NCBI GenBank assembly: GCA_001801995.1
Contig: MGZB01000030.1
Span: 1 to 32,649 of the forward strand
Reading direction: 5' to 3'
DNA: 32,649 bases
Origin: Gammaproteobacteria bacterium RIFOXYD12_FULL_61_37
Lineage (GTDB): Bacteria > Pseudomonadota > Gammaproteobacteria > Chromatiales > Chromatiaceae
The notes beneath the pieces were generated by a model, which had not been told where the DNA came from, ran no database searches, and saw only the letters and a program-made list of their open reading frames with translations. Below are positions 1 through 8,166 of the stretch, piece after piece. A program made the position numbers and the translations under genes. Each line of letters opens with the position of its first letter. Positions within the stretch are counted from its first letter, which is position 1.

Positions 1-362
1 CAACGCATGACTCGGGGTCAGAGTGATTCGCCATTTCTTCTCTGTATTGAACTTTCATCAACTACGATCTGCCAGCTTATGCTGGCGCACTAACTACTCA
101 GGTAGTCAACGGCAGCCGGAGGTCGGCGTTCATGATCCTTGTGCCGAGGCGTTGCGCTTTGTCGGCCTGCCCGGCGGTATCGCGGCCAACGTGCGGCAGA
201 TGCTCTTTGGCGCGGCTTTGATCCTGGTGATCTGGTTGCAACAGCCCAAGCCGACCACGGGAACGGTGGAGTCCGGGCCAGCCGGGCGGGGTTGAATCGG
301 CTGCCCGGTCGCGCCGGATTGAGGTGCGGGAATTGCGGTAGTTGGCAGGAAGCCCGCCAACA
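1..362. other. No gene recognised
   Basis: Short open frames exist on both strands of this stretch, but none gives a protein I recognise and none has a convincing ribosome-binding site. It precedes two gene remnants, so it is probably degraded accessory sequence. Confidence 0.4.
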
Positions 363-604
363 TCAATCCCGTGACAGTGCCTGGAAATCGACATAGGCAT
401 TGAGGAGCCAGCGAATCATGCGCTGATACTGGGTGTGAGCTTTGTCGCTTCGGACTTGAAAAACTCGACGCTCTTCCTGCGCAAGTCCAGGGTCACTTTG
501 ACGCCTTCTTCACGAAAAGCCAAATCGGCCGGAGGGGAAAGAAAGTCTGGAACCGCCTGTGTCTTGCCCAGAGGGGCATCACTGTATTTGATTTTCGCGC
601 CCGT
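363..604 (-). pseudogene. Frameshifted CopG/BrnA-like ribbon-helix-helix antitoxin remnant
   Basis: Read on the minus strand, one frame gives KIKYSDAPLGKTQAVPDFL followed by FREEGVKVTLDLRRKSVEFF. After a single-base loss near position 443 the reading continues in the next frame as KAHTQYQRMIRWLLNAYVD and stops at 363-365. Joined, this is the usual layout of small CopG/BrnA-type antitoxins: a beta strand (VTLDL), then helices ending in a QRMIR..LL.AYV signature. No ATG lies at the expected N-terminus; an ACG stands at 602-604. A separate 36-codon frame (579-689) overlaps its start and could be the tail of a partner, but I do not recognise it. Either a real pseudogene or an assembly error; no intact toxin is visible. 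Confidence 0.5.
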
Positions 605-759
605 AAATGACTTTTCCCTGGCGCCAATAGCTGGCGCCGATAATGCGGATCACGGGGCGCGACAGGTCTGAATCTTTAGTGTCACCCATCGTGGCAACAG
701 CCGCCTCCTCCTACGCGAGGAAACCCTTACCATCGCCCTTGAAAACCTGGACACCCCCC

Positions 760-1089
760 CTGTTGCTGAACCTGTTCCTGCTGATCCTGGGCACCATGCT
801 GGACATCTTTTCCTCCGTCGTCCTTATCGTGCCCCTGCTCCTGCCCATGGCCGTCGGGTACGAGATCGACCCGGTCCACTTCGGCATCATCTTTCTGGCC
901 AACCTCCAGCTCGGCTACCTGACCCCGCCGGTGGGCATAGACCTCTTCATCGCCAGCTACCGCTTCAAACGCCCCATCGTGGAGCTATTCCGGGCGACCC
1001 TGCCCTGGCTCCTGCTGCTGGCGGTCTCCGTCATCATGATCACCTATATCCCCGCGCTCTCGCTCTGGATTCCCGGCCGCCTGGGGTGA
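760..1089 (+). pseudogene. TRAP transporter large permease (DctM-like), C-terminal fragment
   Basis: About 110 residues match the end of a TRAP dicarboxylate transporter large subunit: a hydrophobic helix, then GTMLDIFSSVVLIVPLLLP, then FGIIFLANLQLGYLTPPVG, then a last membrane helix before the stop. DctM proteins are normally more than 420 residues, so roughly three quarters is missing. The frame runs open upstream to 643, but that part is not DctM-like and overlaps the antitoxin remnant region. No small permease (DctQ) or binding protein (DctP) is nearby. It is a truncated relic of a sodium-driven organic acid importer and should not be functional. Confidence 0.75.
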
Positions 1090-1172
1090 GAAGCCGAGGG
1101 CGGGAATTCTCAGTGCCCAACCCGCTGCCGCTGCGTTAGTATCCGGGGCTTCTTCAATAGTGGAGCCACCCC

Positions 1173-1949
1173 ATGGCACGTTTCGATCCGGCCGTCATCA
1201 GCGGCATCCAGCAAGAACTCAACAACCACCCCGTCTACTCCGCCCTGCGCGGGGTGGATGACCTGCGCCTCTTCATGTCCCACCACGTCTTTTCCGTGTG
1301 GGATTTCATGTCGCTGGTCAAATATCTGCAAAACCGCGCCGCCCCCATCTGCGTGCCTTGGCTGCCCACGCCCTCGCCCGCGACCCGGTTCTTCATCAAC
1401 CAACTGGTGCTGGAAGAGGAGTCGGACGAGGCGCCCGACGGCAAGGGTGGCATCACCCACGCCAGTCATTTCGAGCTCTATTGCCAGGCGATGAAGGAGA
1501 TCGGCGCCGACGGTGACATGCCCTATCGCTTTCTCGACCTGGTGCGCAACCAAGGGTTGGACCAGGCCCTGCAAGCGGACCTGGTGCCCGCCCCGGCCCG
1601 CCGATTCTGTACCACCACCTTCGGCTTCATCAAGGGCGACAAGGCCCATGAAGTCGCGGCTGCCTTGGCCCTTGGCCGGGAGCATGTCATCCCCGGCATG
1701 TTCCGGGAGTTTCTGGCGAAGATGCGGATCGACGAGCAACAGGCGCCCGTCTTCCACTATTACCTCCACCGCCACATCCATCTGGACGAAGACTTCCACG
1801 GCCCCCTGTCGCTGAGTCTGCTGAACGAACTCTGCGAGGGCGATCCCGTCAAGGTGCAGGAAGCCGAAGCGGCGGCGGAAGAGGCCCTCTGCGCCCGCAT
1901 CCGTTTCTGGGACGGCGTACTGGAGACCCTTGAAGCCAGGCGCGGTTGA
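1173..1949 (+). CDS. DUF3050 family protein (heme-oxygenase-like fold)
   Basis: A 258-residue cytosolic protein with the hallmarks of DUF3050: HPVYSAL near residue 19, HHVFSVWDFMSLVK at 37-50, and a histidine/acid-rich stretch HYYLHRHIHLDEDFHG at about 194-210. The family is predicted to adopt a helical heme-oxygenase/diiron-oxidase-like fold in which the conserved His and Glu residues could bind metal; its reaction is not established. No signal peptide or membrane helix is visible. The start at 1173 has a GGAG about 8 bases upstream. It stands alone between the TRAP remnant and a small secreted protein, so context gives no function. Confidence 0.8.
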   Translation: MARFDPAVISGIQQELNNHPVYSALRGVDDLRLFMSHHVFSVWDFMSLVKYLQNRAAPICVPWLPTPSPATRFFINQLVLEEESDEAPDGKGGITHASHFELYCQAMKEIGADGDMPYRFLDLVRNQGLDQALQADLVPAPARRFCTTTFGFIKGDKAHEVAAALALGREHVIPGMFREFLAKMRIDEQQAPVFHYYLHRHIHLDEDFHGPLSLSLLNELCEGDPVKVQEAEAAAEEALCARIRFWDGVLETLEARRG

Positions 1950-2152
1950 TATCTATCGGGAAAATCGCGAACTCAAGGGTGCGATTGCAGGGGCGCCTTT
2001 ACCAATAACCAGAACCTGAAAACTGTAGATTAGGTTCCAATCAGGATGGTTATTATCATGCCGAAATCCCGGTTTCCGAGTAGTAATTCATAGTCTATAA
2101 GCTAGCCTGTAGAGATACGGGGATACCCGGGTCAATACAAGAGATGATGAAC
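1950..2152. other. Intergenic region, likely promoter of the small secreted protein
   Basis: AT-richer than its neighbours. A possible -10 (TATAAG at about 2096) lies some 55 bases before the next gene. I see no terminator or known RNA. Confidence 0.25.
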
Positions 2153-2398
2153 ATGAAAACCACTACATTTGCATTGATAACTATCCTAGCATTGGCAAGC
2201 GCACCGGCATTCGCGTTCCACTGCCCCCAGGATATGAAGAAGATCGACGCGGCGCTGGCGGCCTATCCCAAGCTGTCTGCCGAAGAGTTGTCGAAAGTAA
2301 AGATGCTGCGCGCCGAGGGAGAAAGGTTGCACAAGGCTGGCAACCATCAGGAGTCGGTGGATACCCTGGCAAAGGCGATGAAGATGCTTGGCGTCTAG
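2153..2398 (+). CDS. Small secreted protein, function unknown
   Basis: 81 residues from the chosen ATG. Two upstream ATGs at 2144 and 2147 are possible, but AAGAG is best placed for 2153. A Sec signal peptide is clear: MKTTTF, a hydrophobic core, then APAFA before FHCPQD. The mature part is about 58 residues, charged and mainly helical, with a single cysteine just after the cleavage site and LHKAGNHQESVDTLAKAMK near the end, resembling half of a TPR-like hairpin. Similar short periplasmic proteins of unknown role are common in proteobacteria. No operon partner: the next gene, gnd, converges on it. Confidence 0.7.
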   Translation: MKTTTFALITILALASAPAFAFHCPQDMKKIDAALAAYPKLSAEELSKVKMLRAEGERLHKAGNHQESVDTLAKAMKMLGV

Positions 2399-2456
2399 TT
2401 CCTGTTGTTACCTATATTGAAGGGAAACAGTACGCAGAGGATATTTTCACCGCTTC

Positions 2457-3860
2457 TCACCACTGGGTATGAAAGGACTCGCCGCGCGGTCGGTCGATGC
2501 GTTCGTAGCCGTGGGCGCCGAAGTAATCGCGCTGTGCCTGGAGTAGATTGGCGGGGAGACTGACTGAACGGTAGCCGTCATAGAAATTCAGGGCCGAGGA
2601 CATGGCCGGCAAAGGGATACCCCGGCCGATGCCCCGCATGACCGTGCCGCGCCATCCCTCCAGGGAACGGGCGATCTCCGCGGTGAAGAACCCGTCCAGG
2701 AGCAGGTTCTCCAGGCCAGGATTGCGCTCGAAGGCAGCCTTGATGTGGCTCAGGAAACGGCTGCGGATGATGCAGCCGCCGCGCCACATCAGGGCGATAT
2801 CGCCGTATTGCAGATTCCAGCTGTAGGCCCCGGCCGCCTGCCGCATGAGCATGTAGCCCTGGGCGTAGGAGACGATCTTGCTGGCGTAGAGGGCGTCGTG
2901 GAGCTGCCGAACGGCGGCGTCCAGATCCCCGTCGAAGGGCATGGTCCCGGCCGGCAGACGCTCCGCCGCCCTCTGCCGCTCATCTTTCATGGCCGAGAGG
3001 AAACGGGCCTGCACCGCTTCGCCGATGAGGGTCAGGGGCACCCCCTGCTCCAGGGCGTCGATGGCGGTCCATTTGCCGGTCCCCTTCTGACCCGCGCTGT
3101 CGAGGATCTTGTCCACGAGGGGCTCGCCCTCTTCCCGGCGATTGAGAATCTCGGCGGTGATCTCGATCAGATAGGAATCGAGCAGGCCGCCGTTCCACGT
3201 CTCGAACACCGCCTGAATCCGCTCCACCGGCATCCCCAGGCCGCGCCGCATCAGGTCGTAGGCCTCGCAGATCAACTGCATGTCGCCGTATTCGATGCCA
3301 TTGTGGACCATCTTCACATAATGCCCCGCGCCCCCTTCGCCGACCCAATGGCAACAGGGCTCCCCATCCACCTGGGCGGCGATGGACTGGAACAACCCCT
3401 TCACCAGAGGCCAGGCCGCCGGATTACCGCCCGGCATGATGGAGGGACCCTGACGGGCGCCCTCTTCTCCGCCGGAGATACCTGTCCCCAGGTAGAGAAT
3501 CCCCCGCTCCGCCAAGGCATCGACCCGGCGGTTCGTGTCCCTGAACAGGGAGTTGCCGCCGTCGATGATGAGATCGCCCGGCTCCAGCCAAGGCAGAAGT
3601 TGCCCGATCAGCTCATCCACCGCCTCCCCGGCGCGCACCATCATCATTATCTTGCGGGGTGGCCTGAGAAGCCCCACCAGCTCCTCGATGGAACGGGCGC
3701 CCATGATCCCCGTCCCCCGCGCCGGTCCGGCCAGGAATTCGTCCACACGGGCGGCCGTCCGGTTATGGACCGCAACCCGGTAGCCCCGGTCGTTCATGTT
3801 GAGGACCAGGTTCTGCCCCATGACCGCCAGTCCGATGAGACCTATATCCGCCTTTTCCAT
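2457..3860 (-). CDS. gnd: 6-phosphogluconate dehydrogenase, decarboxylating
   Basis: A 467-residue enzyme of the oxidative pentose phosphate pathway: 6-phosphogluconate + NADP+ gives ribulose 5-phosphate + CO2 + NADPH. The N-terminal Rossmann motif GLIGLAVMG is at residues 7-15. The substrate and catalytic segment GGAGHYVKMVHNGIEYGDM carries the family's catalytic lysine and nearby Glu. A GTGKWT motif follows, and the C-terminus ends in SFHTQW as in the dimeric bacterial enzymes. The frame stays open upstream to 3938, but the family N-terminus (MEKADIGLIG) and a GGGGTGG-type ribosome site fix the start at 3860. Length is normal for the long type. It is divergent from the DsrC-family gene and shares the spacer with it. 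Confidence 0.95.
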   Translation of the reverse strand: MEKADIGLIGLAVMGQNLVLNMNDRGYRVAVHNRTAARVDEFLAGPARGTGIMGARSIEELVGLLRPPRKIMMMVRAGEAVDELIGQLLPWLEPGDLIIDGGNSLFRDTNRRVDALAERGILYLGTGISGGEEGARQGPSIMPGGNPAAWPLVKGLFQSIAAQVDGEPCCHWVGEGGAGHYVKMVHNGIEYGDMQLICEAYDLMRRGLGMPVERIQAVFETWNGGLLDSYLIEITAEILNRREEGEPLVDKILDSAGQKGTGKWTAIDALEQGVPLTLIGEAVQARFLSAMKDERQRAAERLPAGTMPFDGDLDAAVRQLHDALYASKIVSYAQGYMLMRQAAGAYSWNLQYGDIALMWRGGCIIRSRFLSHIKAAFERNPGLENLLLDGFFTAEIARSLEGWRGTVMRGIGRGIPLPAMSSALNFYDGYRSVSLPANLLQAQRDYFGAHGYERIDRPRGESFHTQW

Positions 3861-4026
3861 TGACCACCCCGATGTGTCAGCTTCATACCGGCCGCCAGCA
3901 TACAGCCTCGCGGCGATCCCGCGATAACCGGCCGGCAAACCCCTTTTTTTATCTGTTGTATTATGGGCCGGTAAACCTTAGATTTCACTTAACCGAGTTA
4001 TTTAATCAACTATTATGGAGCGAGAG

Positions 4027-4317
4027 ATGAACCTGGTATTAGACGCCGAAGGCTTCCTGGTCAATCGGGACGACTGGTCGGAAGAGGTTGCCGCCCAACT
4101 GGCTTCGAACGAGGGCTACGAAATGACCGACGAGATCATAGAGCTGATCAGAAAAGCCCGCGCCATGTACGACGCCAACGGCGTGGTGCCCCCCATCCGC
4201 AAATTCTCGAAAGAGGTGGGCGTAGACAGCAAGCGCCTCTACGACATCTTCAAGAAAGGCCCCATGAAGCTCATCTGCAAGTGGGGTGCTCTGCCCAAAC
4301 CCACCGGCTGCGTTTAA
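4027..4317 (+). CDS. DsrC/TusE family sulfur relay protein (two-cysteine type)
   Basis: 96 residues from the ATG preceded by GGAGCGAGAG; an upstream in-frame ATG at 4015 is less likely. The C-terminal arm ends KPTGCV, with Cys95 as the penultimate residue and Cys84 (LICKW) eleven residues before it. This is the pair found in true DsrC proteins, which form the trisulfide/disulfide with dissimilatory sulfite reductase; TusE of tRNA thiolation normally keeps only the last cysteine. The VPPIRKFSKEVGVDSKRLYDIF helix-turn-helix region is also family-typical. It is an orphan: no dsr, tus, rhd or hdr genes are near, and it diverges from gnd. It probably carries sulfur as a persulfide; the partner is unknown. 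It could also be a DsrC-like regulator. Confidence 0.85.
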   Translation: MNLVLDAEGFLVNRDDWSEEVAAQLASNEGYEMTDEIIELIRKARAMYDANGVVPPIRKFSKEVGVDSKRLYDIFKKGPMKLICKWGALPKPTGCV

Positions 4318-4340
4318 CCTAGATTCCTCGGAAAGCGTGG

Positions 4341-4370
4341 CCGTAGGTGCGAATTTATTCGCACCTACGG
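4341..4370. repeat. Perfect 14-bp inverted repeat (intergenic palindrome)
   Basis: CCGTAGGTGCGAAT, then TT, then its exact reverse complement. There is no T-run after it on the plus strand (ATTTAGG follows), so it resembles a dispersed intergenic palindrome more than a terminator, although it could end the DsrC-family transcript. Confidence 0.6.
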
Positions 4371-4506
4371 ATTTAGGCGCAAGAAATGGGAATATCCGGA
4401 CATTCCCTACCAACAGATGAATCCAGGCTTAACCGCTTCTAATTTCAGTCATTGGGTTACGGCGGGAATACCGCCTAGCCCAGTAACAAATTTTGCCTCC
4501 TGAGAA

Positions 4507-6120
4507 TTAAGGCAAAAGCGGCAACCCAAGTTCCTTGAGAAATTCGTTGTGTGCCTTGGTGGTCGCCCCTATTTTCTTCTCTAATTCCACCAAATCCGCA
4601 CTGACCGCACCAAGATCAATTTCTTCTTCGGCCAGGGCGGTGCTGATATAGCGCGAAATATTCAGGTTGTAGCCGTTAGTTTCGATCTCTTCCATCGGCA
4701 CACGGCGGGCGTAGCGCTCTTCTTCGCGGCGGAACTGATAGGTGGAGAGGATCTTGTCGATGTGCTCCGGCAGCAGGCGGTTTTGCCGCTTGCCTTTCTC
4801 GAAGTGCTCGGCGGCGTTGATGAACAGCACGTCATCGGGCTTCTTGCATTTCTTCAACACCAGAATGCACACCGGAATGCCGGTGGAGAAAAACAGATTG
4901 GCGGGCAGGCCGATCACCGTGTCGATGTGGCCGTCCTTCAGCAGCTTGGTGCGGATGCGCTCCTCCGCGCCGCCACGGAACAGCACGCCGTGGGGCAGGA
5001 TGATGGCCATCACGCCTTCGGGCTTCAGGTAATGAAAGCCGTGCAGCAAAAAGGCGAAGTCGGCGGCGGACTTGGGGGCAAGGCCATAGTTCTTGAAGCG
5101 CATGTCCTCGCCGAGTGCATCCGTCGGCTCCCAGCGGTAGCTGAACGGCGGATTGGCCACCACGGCATCGAACTTCGGCATCCGCGCCGGGTTCATCTCG
5201 CGCAACGTGTCCCAATCGTTGGTCAACGTGTCGCCGTGGTAAATCTCGAACTCGGAATCCTTCACCCCGTGCAGCAGCATGTTCATGCGCGCCAGGTTGT
5301 AAGTGGTGATGTTCTTTTCCTGCCCGGCGATCTTGCCGATGGTGCCGCCCGCGTCCTTCAGTCGTTTGCGAATATTCAGCAGCAGCGAGCCGGAGCCGCA
5401 GGCAAAGTCGAATACGCTGTCCAGGTGCTTTTTCGGTCCCGTGGCGGGTTCCTGACTGTCCAGCGTGACGATGCCCGACAAGATGCTGGAAATCTGTTGC
5501 GGTGTGTAGAACTCGCCCGCCTTCTTCCCGGAACCGGCGGCAAACTGGCCGATCAGGTATTCATAGGCATCGCCCAGCCTGTCCTTGTCGGTGGAGAAAT
5601 GCGCCAGTCCCTCCGCAATCGCCTTGATGATGGTGCATAGCTTGGCATTACGCGCTTCGTAGCCCTTGCCCAGCTTTTCCGAATTCAGATTGATCTCGGA
5701 GAACAGCCCGCCAAAGGTGCTGGCAAAGGATTCGTTCTCGATGTAATCGAAGCCCTTTTGCAGGCTGTGCAGCAATTCCCCGTCCTGCGTGCGCGCCAGC
5801 TCCGCGATGCTGCCCCACAGGTAGGCGGGTTGAATCACGTAATGCGTCTTGCGGCGCATCTGCTTTTCAAATTCGGCGGTATCAATCGGGTTCTGCGCAT
5901 ACCACACCGCCAGCGGCGTGCGGCGGTCGCCTGCATCCAACTTCGGGTAATCCGGCCCCAGTTCCTTTTGCGACGCCGTCTCGTAGTTGTCCGACAGATA
6001 GCGCAGGAACAGGAAGGACAGCATGTAATCGCGGAAGTCGTCCGCGTTCATCGCCCCGCGTAATTGGTCGGCAATGCCCCACAGGGTATTGCCCAGTTGT
6101 TTTTGGTCGAGTTCGGTCAT
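4507..6120 (-). CDS. hsdM: Type I restriction-modification methyltransferase subunit HsdM
   Basis: 537 residues. With HsdS it forms the adenine-N6 methyltransferase, and with HsdR the restriction complex. The N-terminal HsdM domain comes first (about 1-150). The SAM-binding motif I region FDFACGSGS is at about 238-245, preceded by GEFYTPQQI, and the catalytic NPPF at 323-326 marks N6-adenine methylation. Full length for the family. It is the last gene of the operon: the small antitoxin-like gene ends one base before its ATG, implying translational coupling. Having hsdM downstream of hsdS and hsdR, separated from them by two inserted genes, is unusual. Confidence 0.95.
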   Translation of the reverse strand: MTELDQKQLGNTLWGIADQLRGAMNADDFRDYMLSFLFLRYLSDNYETASQKELGPDYPKLDAGDRRTPLAVWYAQNPIDTAEFEKQMRRKTHYVIQPAYLWGSIAELARTQDGELLHSLQKGFDYIENESFASTFGGLFSEINLNSEKLGKGYEARNAKLCTIIKAIAEGLAHFSTDKDRLGDAYEYLIGQFAAGSGKKAGEFYTPQQISSILSGIVTLDSQEPATGPKKHLDSVFDFACGSGSLLLNIRKRLKDAGGTIGKIAGQEKNITTYNLARMNMLLHGVKDSEFEIYHGDTLTNDWDTLREMNPARMPKFDAVVANPPFSYRWEPTDALGEDMRFKNYGLAPKSAADFAFLLHGFHYLKPEGVMAIILPHGVLFRGGAEERIRTKLLKDGHIDTVIGLPANLFFSTGIPVCILVLKKCKKPDDVLFINAAEHFEKGKRQNRLLPEHIDKILSTYQFRREEERYARRVPMEEIETNGYNLNISRYISTALAEEEIDLGAVSADLVELEKKIGATTKAHNEFLKELGLPLLP

Positions 6121-6121
6121 A

Positions 6122-6397
6122 TTACTTTTCGCCTTCCTCCGTCGGCCATGCGTCTTGTTCTTGCGCCATCAACTCAGGATTGGCATAGGAACTCAAGCCA
6201 CCGCGCAGGCTCTTCTTGTCATTCTCGCGTAGCTCTTCAGCAGAAATCCGAACCATTTGTCCTTTATCAACAATCACGATGCCCGTGTCGGTCTGTATGG
6301 CGGTTTGTCTGGCCAGACGGGCGGCGCGTCTCATGGCGGCAAGAGAGGCGCGCAAATCGGGGTCTTGGGCGTTAGCGATATCGTCTTGCGTGTTCAT
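6122..6397 (-). CDS. Small protein paired with the zeta-like toxin, putative antitoxin
   Basis: 91 residues, highly charged. The N-terminal half is helical and Arg/Ala-rich (AAMRRAARLARQTA). A short beta region, TGIVIVDKGQMVRISAEEL, follows, then an acidic tail. This fits the small genes that commonly accompany zeta-type P-loop toxins and are presumed antitoxins, though I cannot name a characterised homologue. It overlaps the toxin gene by four bases (ATGA at 6394-6397), is one base from hsdM, and so is translated as part of the hsd operon. Toxin-first gene order is the reverse of classical epsilon-zeta. Confidence 0.6.
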   Translation of the reverse strand: MNTQDDIANAQDPDLRASLAAMRRAARLARQTAIQTDTGIVIVDKGQMVRISAEELRENDKKSLRGGLSSYANPELMAQEQDAWPTEEGEK

Positions 6398-6915
6398 TGG
6401 TTTTCTCCCCATTCCAGTAAGAAAGGTTCGGCACCTGCATTGTCGTACTTTGCCCAGGTAGTGACGCGAGGCTTGTAGTCTTGATCGAAGTGGCGCAATC
6501 CGTCCGCGAAACGGCGGCGAATCACCGCTTCCGGAATCAAGTGCCCGCCCTGACGCACCCGCTCGGCCACCCGCGCAATCGCGGTTTCGGCATTGGGTAG
6601 AGCCAGAAAAAACAGTGCAACTTGATAGCCCTGAGCGCGCCACTGCGAGATGTGGCGCAGGTACGCCAGCCCGGACAGCGTGGTCTCGAAGGCGAAGCTC
6701 TCGCTACGCCGCACGCAGGCCGCTATTTCCATAAGCATCAACCGTCCCGCCCGGATGGCCGCCGCCTCCGGCGCAAATGGCGACAGACCGGCGGCAATCA
6801 GATCGGCGTTGATGAAGCGCGGGCATTGCGCCTCTTCCGGCAAGAAAGAGCGGGCGAAGGTGGTTTTCCCCGCGCCGTTTGGGCCGGCGATGATGAGGAT
6901 TTTGGGGGCTGTCAT
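6394..6915 (-). CDS. Zeta toxin-like P-loop kinase
   Basis: 173 residues. A Walker A motif GPNGAGKT lies at 11-18, immediately after the first beta strand. FINADLIAAGLSPFAPE follows, corresponding to the substrate-binding segment of zeta toxins and related AAA_33 kinases, then FAFETTLSG with the conserved acidic residue, and a late RVAERVRQGGHLIPEAVIRRRF arginine-rich helix. Zeta toxins phosphorylate UDP-N-acetylglucosamine and block cell-wall synthesis; close homologues of this shorter chromosomal type may act on other small molecules or nucleotides. It overlaps hsdS (ATGA at 6912-6915) and the downstream small protein (ATGA), so it is embedded in the hsd operon. Confidence 0.8.
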   Translation of the reverse strand: MTAPKILIIAGPNGAGKTTFARSFLPEEAQCPRFINADLIAAGLSPFAPEAAAIRAGRLMLMEIAACVRRSESFAFETTLSGLAYLRHISQWRAQGYQVALFFLALPNAETAIARVAERVRQGGHLIPEAVIRRRFADGLRHFDQDYKPRVTTWAKYDNAGAEPFLLEWGENQ

Positions 6916-8165
6916 GCGGGTGCCTCTTCCAGCACGGGGAAAAGCTGCTGCATCAGGCCTTTTTTATGGGCTTTGAGCGCGGCAAGTTTTTGGGTTTGGG
7001 CGGCGATGAGGTCGTCGAGGGATGCGAGGCAGTCGGCGATTTTTTGTTGTTCGGGAATGCTTGGATATTTAACTTGGGCTCCGAGAATATTCTCGTTGTA
7101 AAGCCTTTGAATAGCACCGACACTTGGTGCCCAATTAATCAATTGGTAGAGATAAAACAGAAAATTATCGGCAATTAATTTTTCGTTGTTATCGAGCCAA
7201 ACGATGTTCGAGTCCTGGAAATACGCGAGTTCACCTTCATAGCGAACCGTCCTTCCAATTGTTCCTGCGGCAGAAATAAGCACGGCCCCATTTTTCGGAA
7301 AAGGAAAATTATTCCTATAGCTTTCAAAAATTTCTCGCGAAATATATGCGTCTGGAACACCACCAAAGGTGCCAATTTTACAAAACGGTATATCACCAAG
7401 AGAGTTGGTTTGCTCTTTGAAAATTCGCTTACACATCCGCACGCTTCCGACTTCACCCAGCCGCTTCTCCTCCCACTGCCCCGCCTCCCGAAACTCGGGA
7501 AACCGCAGTTTGGGCAGGGTTTCGCCTTCGGCGGGGAAAAGCTGCTGCATCAGCCCTTTTTTGTGTGTCTTGAGCGTGTCGAGCTTTTGCGCCTCCAGGG
7601 CAATCAGTTCGTCGAGGGAAGCGAGACAGTCGGCGATTTTTTGTTGTTCTTCTGGTGAGGTAACGGGGAGGGGCATGGCCATGAAATCACCATTTGTGAT
7701 GGCCATTCGGTCATGCCTGGCACCGGTACTGGATGCCTGCCGCATGTATTGATGCCAGCCCGTTGTCTTGAAATAGTAGGCGTAAAAATCGTTGTCGCTG
7801 CTGCTGAATCGGAAGACCGTATACAAGGGCGACATAATCCCTGTTTCGATATTGTTCTTTGAAATTGGACCCACCGGGGCCATTGTTGAGATGCGGGGGT
7901 TGTAAACGTAATCCCCTTTTTTGACGACAAAGTAGCCTTCCAAATTGTCTTGGTTGGCTATGTCCTTGTCAAAGTAGTCCCTCTGGTCAATCACCCCGAA
8001 TTCGGCGGAGTTGGTAAGCACACGGTTTAACTCATCAAGGCTGTTTTTCTGTGTGCTGCGCTTTGCCAACTGACTAAGCGGAATAGTCTCCCACGCGCCC
8101 GCCTCCCGAAACTCAGGAAACCGCAGTTTAGGCACCCAGCTATGTTTATTCATCGACGCGGGCAT
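6912..8165 (-). CDS. hsdS: Type I restriction-modification specificity subunit HsdS
   Basis: About 417 residues with the standard two-half architecture: target recognition domain 1, a coiled-coil conserved region, target recognition domain 2, and a second conserved region. Each half begins with nearly the same segment, KLRFPEFREAG.WE, and ends with QQKIADCLASLD.LI followed by KKGLMQQLFP. The two recognition domains differ from each other, so the target is bipartite and asymmetric. I chose the ATG at 8165, with GAGGA 8 bases upstream; ATGs at 8180 and 8153 are alternatives. The fic stop lies two bases away, and the zeta-like gene overlaps the hsdS stop. Confidence 0.92.
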   Translation of the reverse strand: MPASMNKHSWVPKLRFPEFREAGAWETIPLSQLAKRSTQKNSLDELNRVLTNSAEFGVIDQRDYFDKDIANQDNLEGYFVVKKGDYVYNPRISTMAPVGPISKNNIETGIMSPLYTVFRFSSSDNDFYAYYFKTTGWHQYMRQASSTGARHDRMAITNGDFMAMPLPVTSPEEQQKIADCLASLDELIALEAQKLDTLKTHKKGLMQQLFPAEGETLPKLRFPEFREAGQWEEKRLGEVGSVRMCKRIFKEQTNSLGDIPFCKIGTFGGVPDAYISREIFESYRNNFPFPKNGAVLISAAGTIGRTVRYEGELAYFQDSNIVWLDNNEKLIADNFLFYLYQLINWAPSVGAIQRLYNENILGAQVKYPSIPEQQKIADCLASLDDLIAAQTQKLAALKAHKKGLMQQLFPVLEEAPA

Positions 8166-8166
8166 C

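Noticed and set aside
2745-3863. 372-codon plus-strand open frame opposite gnd
   Set aside because: Antisense of a clear, full-length gnd; its composition is a GC-rich shadow with no recognisable protein.
4341-4370. Perfect palindrome considered as a rho-independent terminator for the DsrC-family gene
   Set aside because: Strong stem but a two-base loop and no T-run on either side, so it is listed as a repeat.
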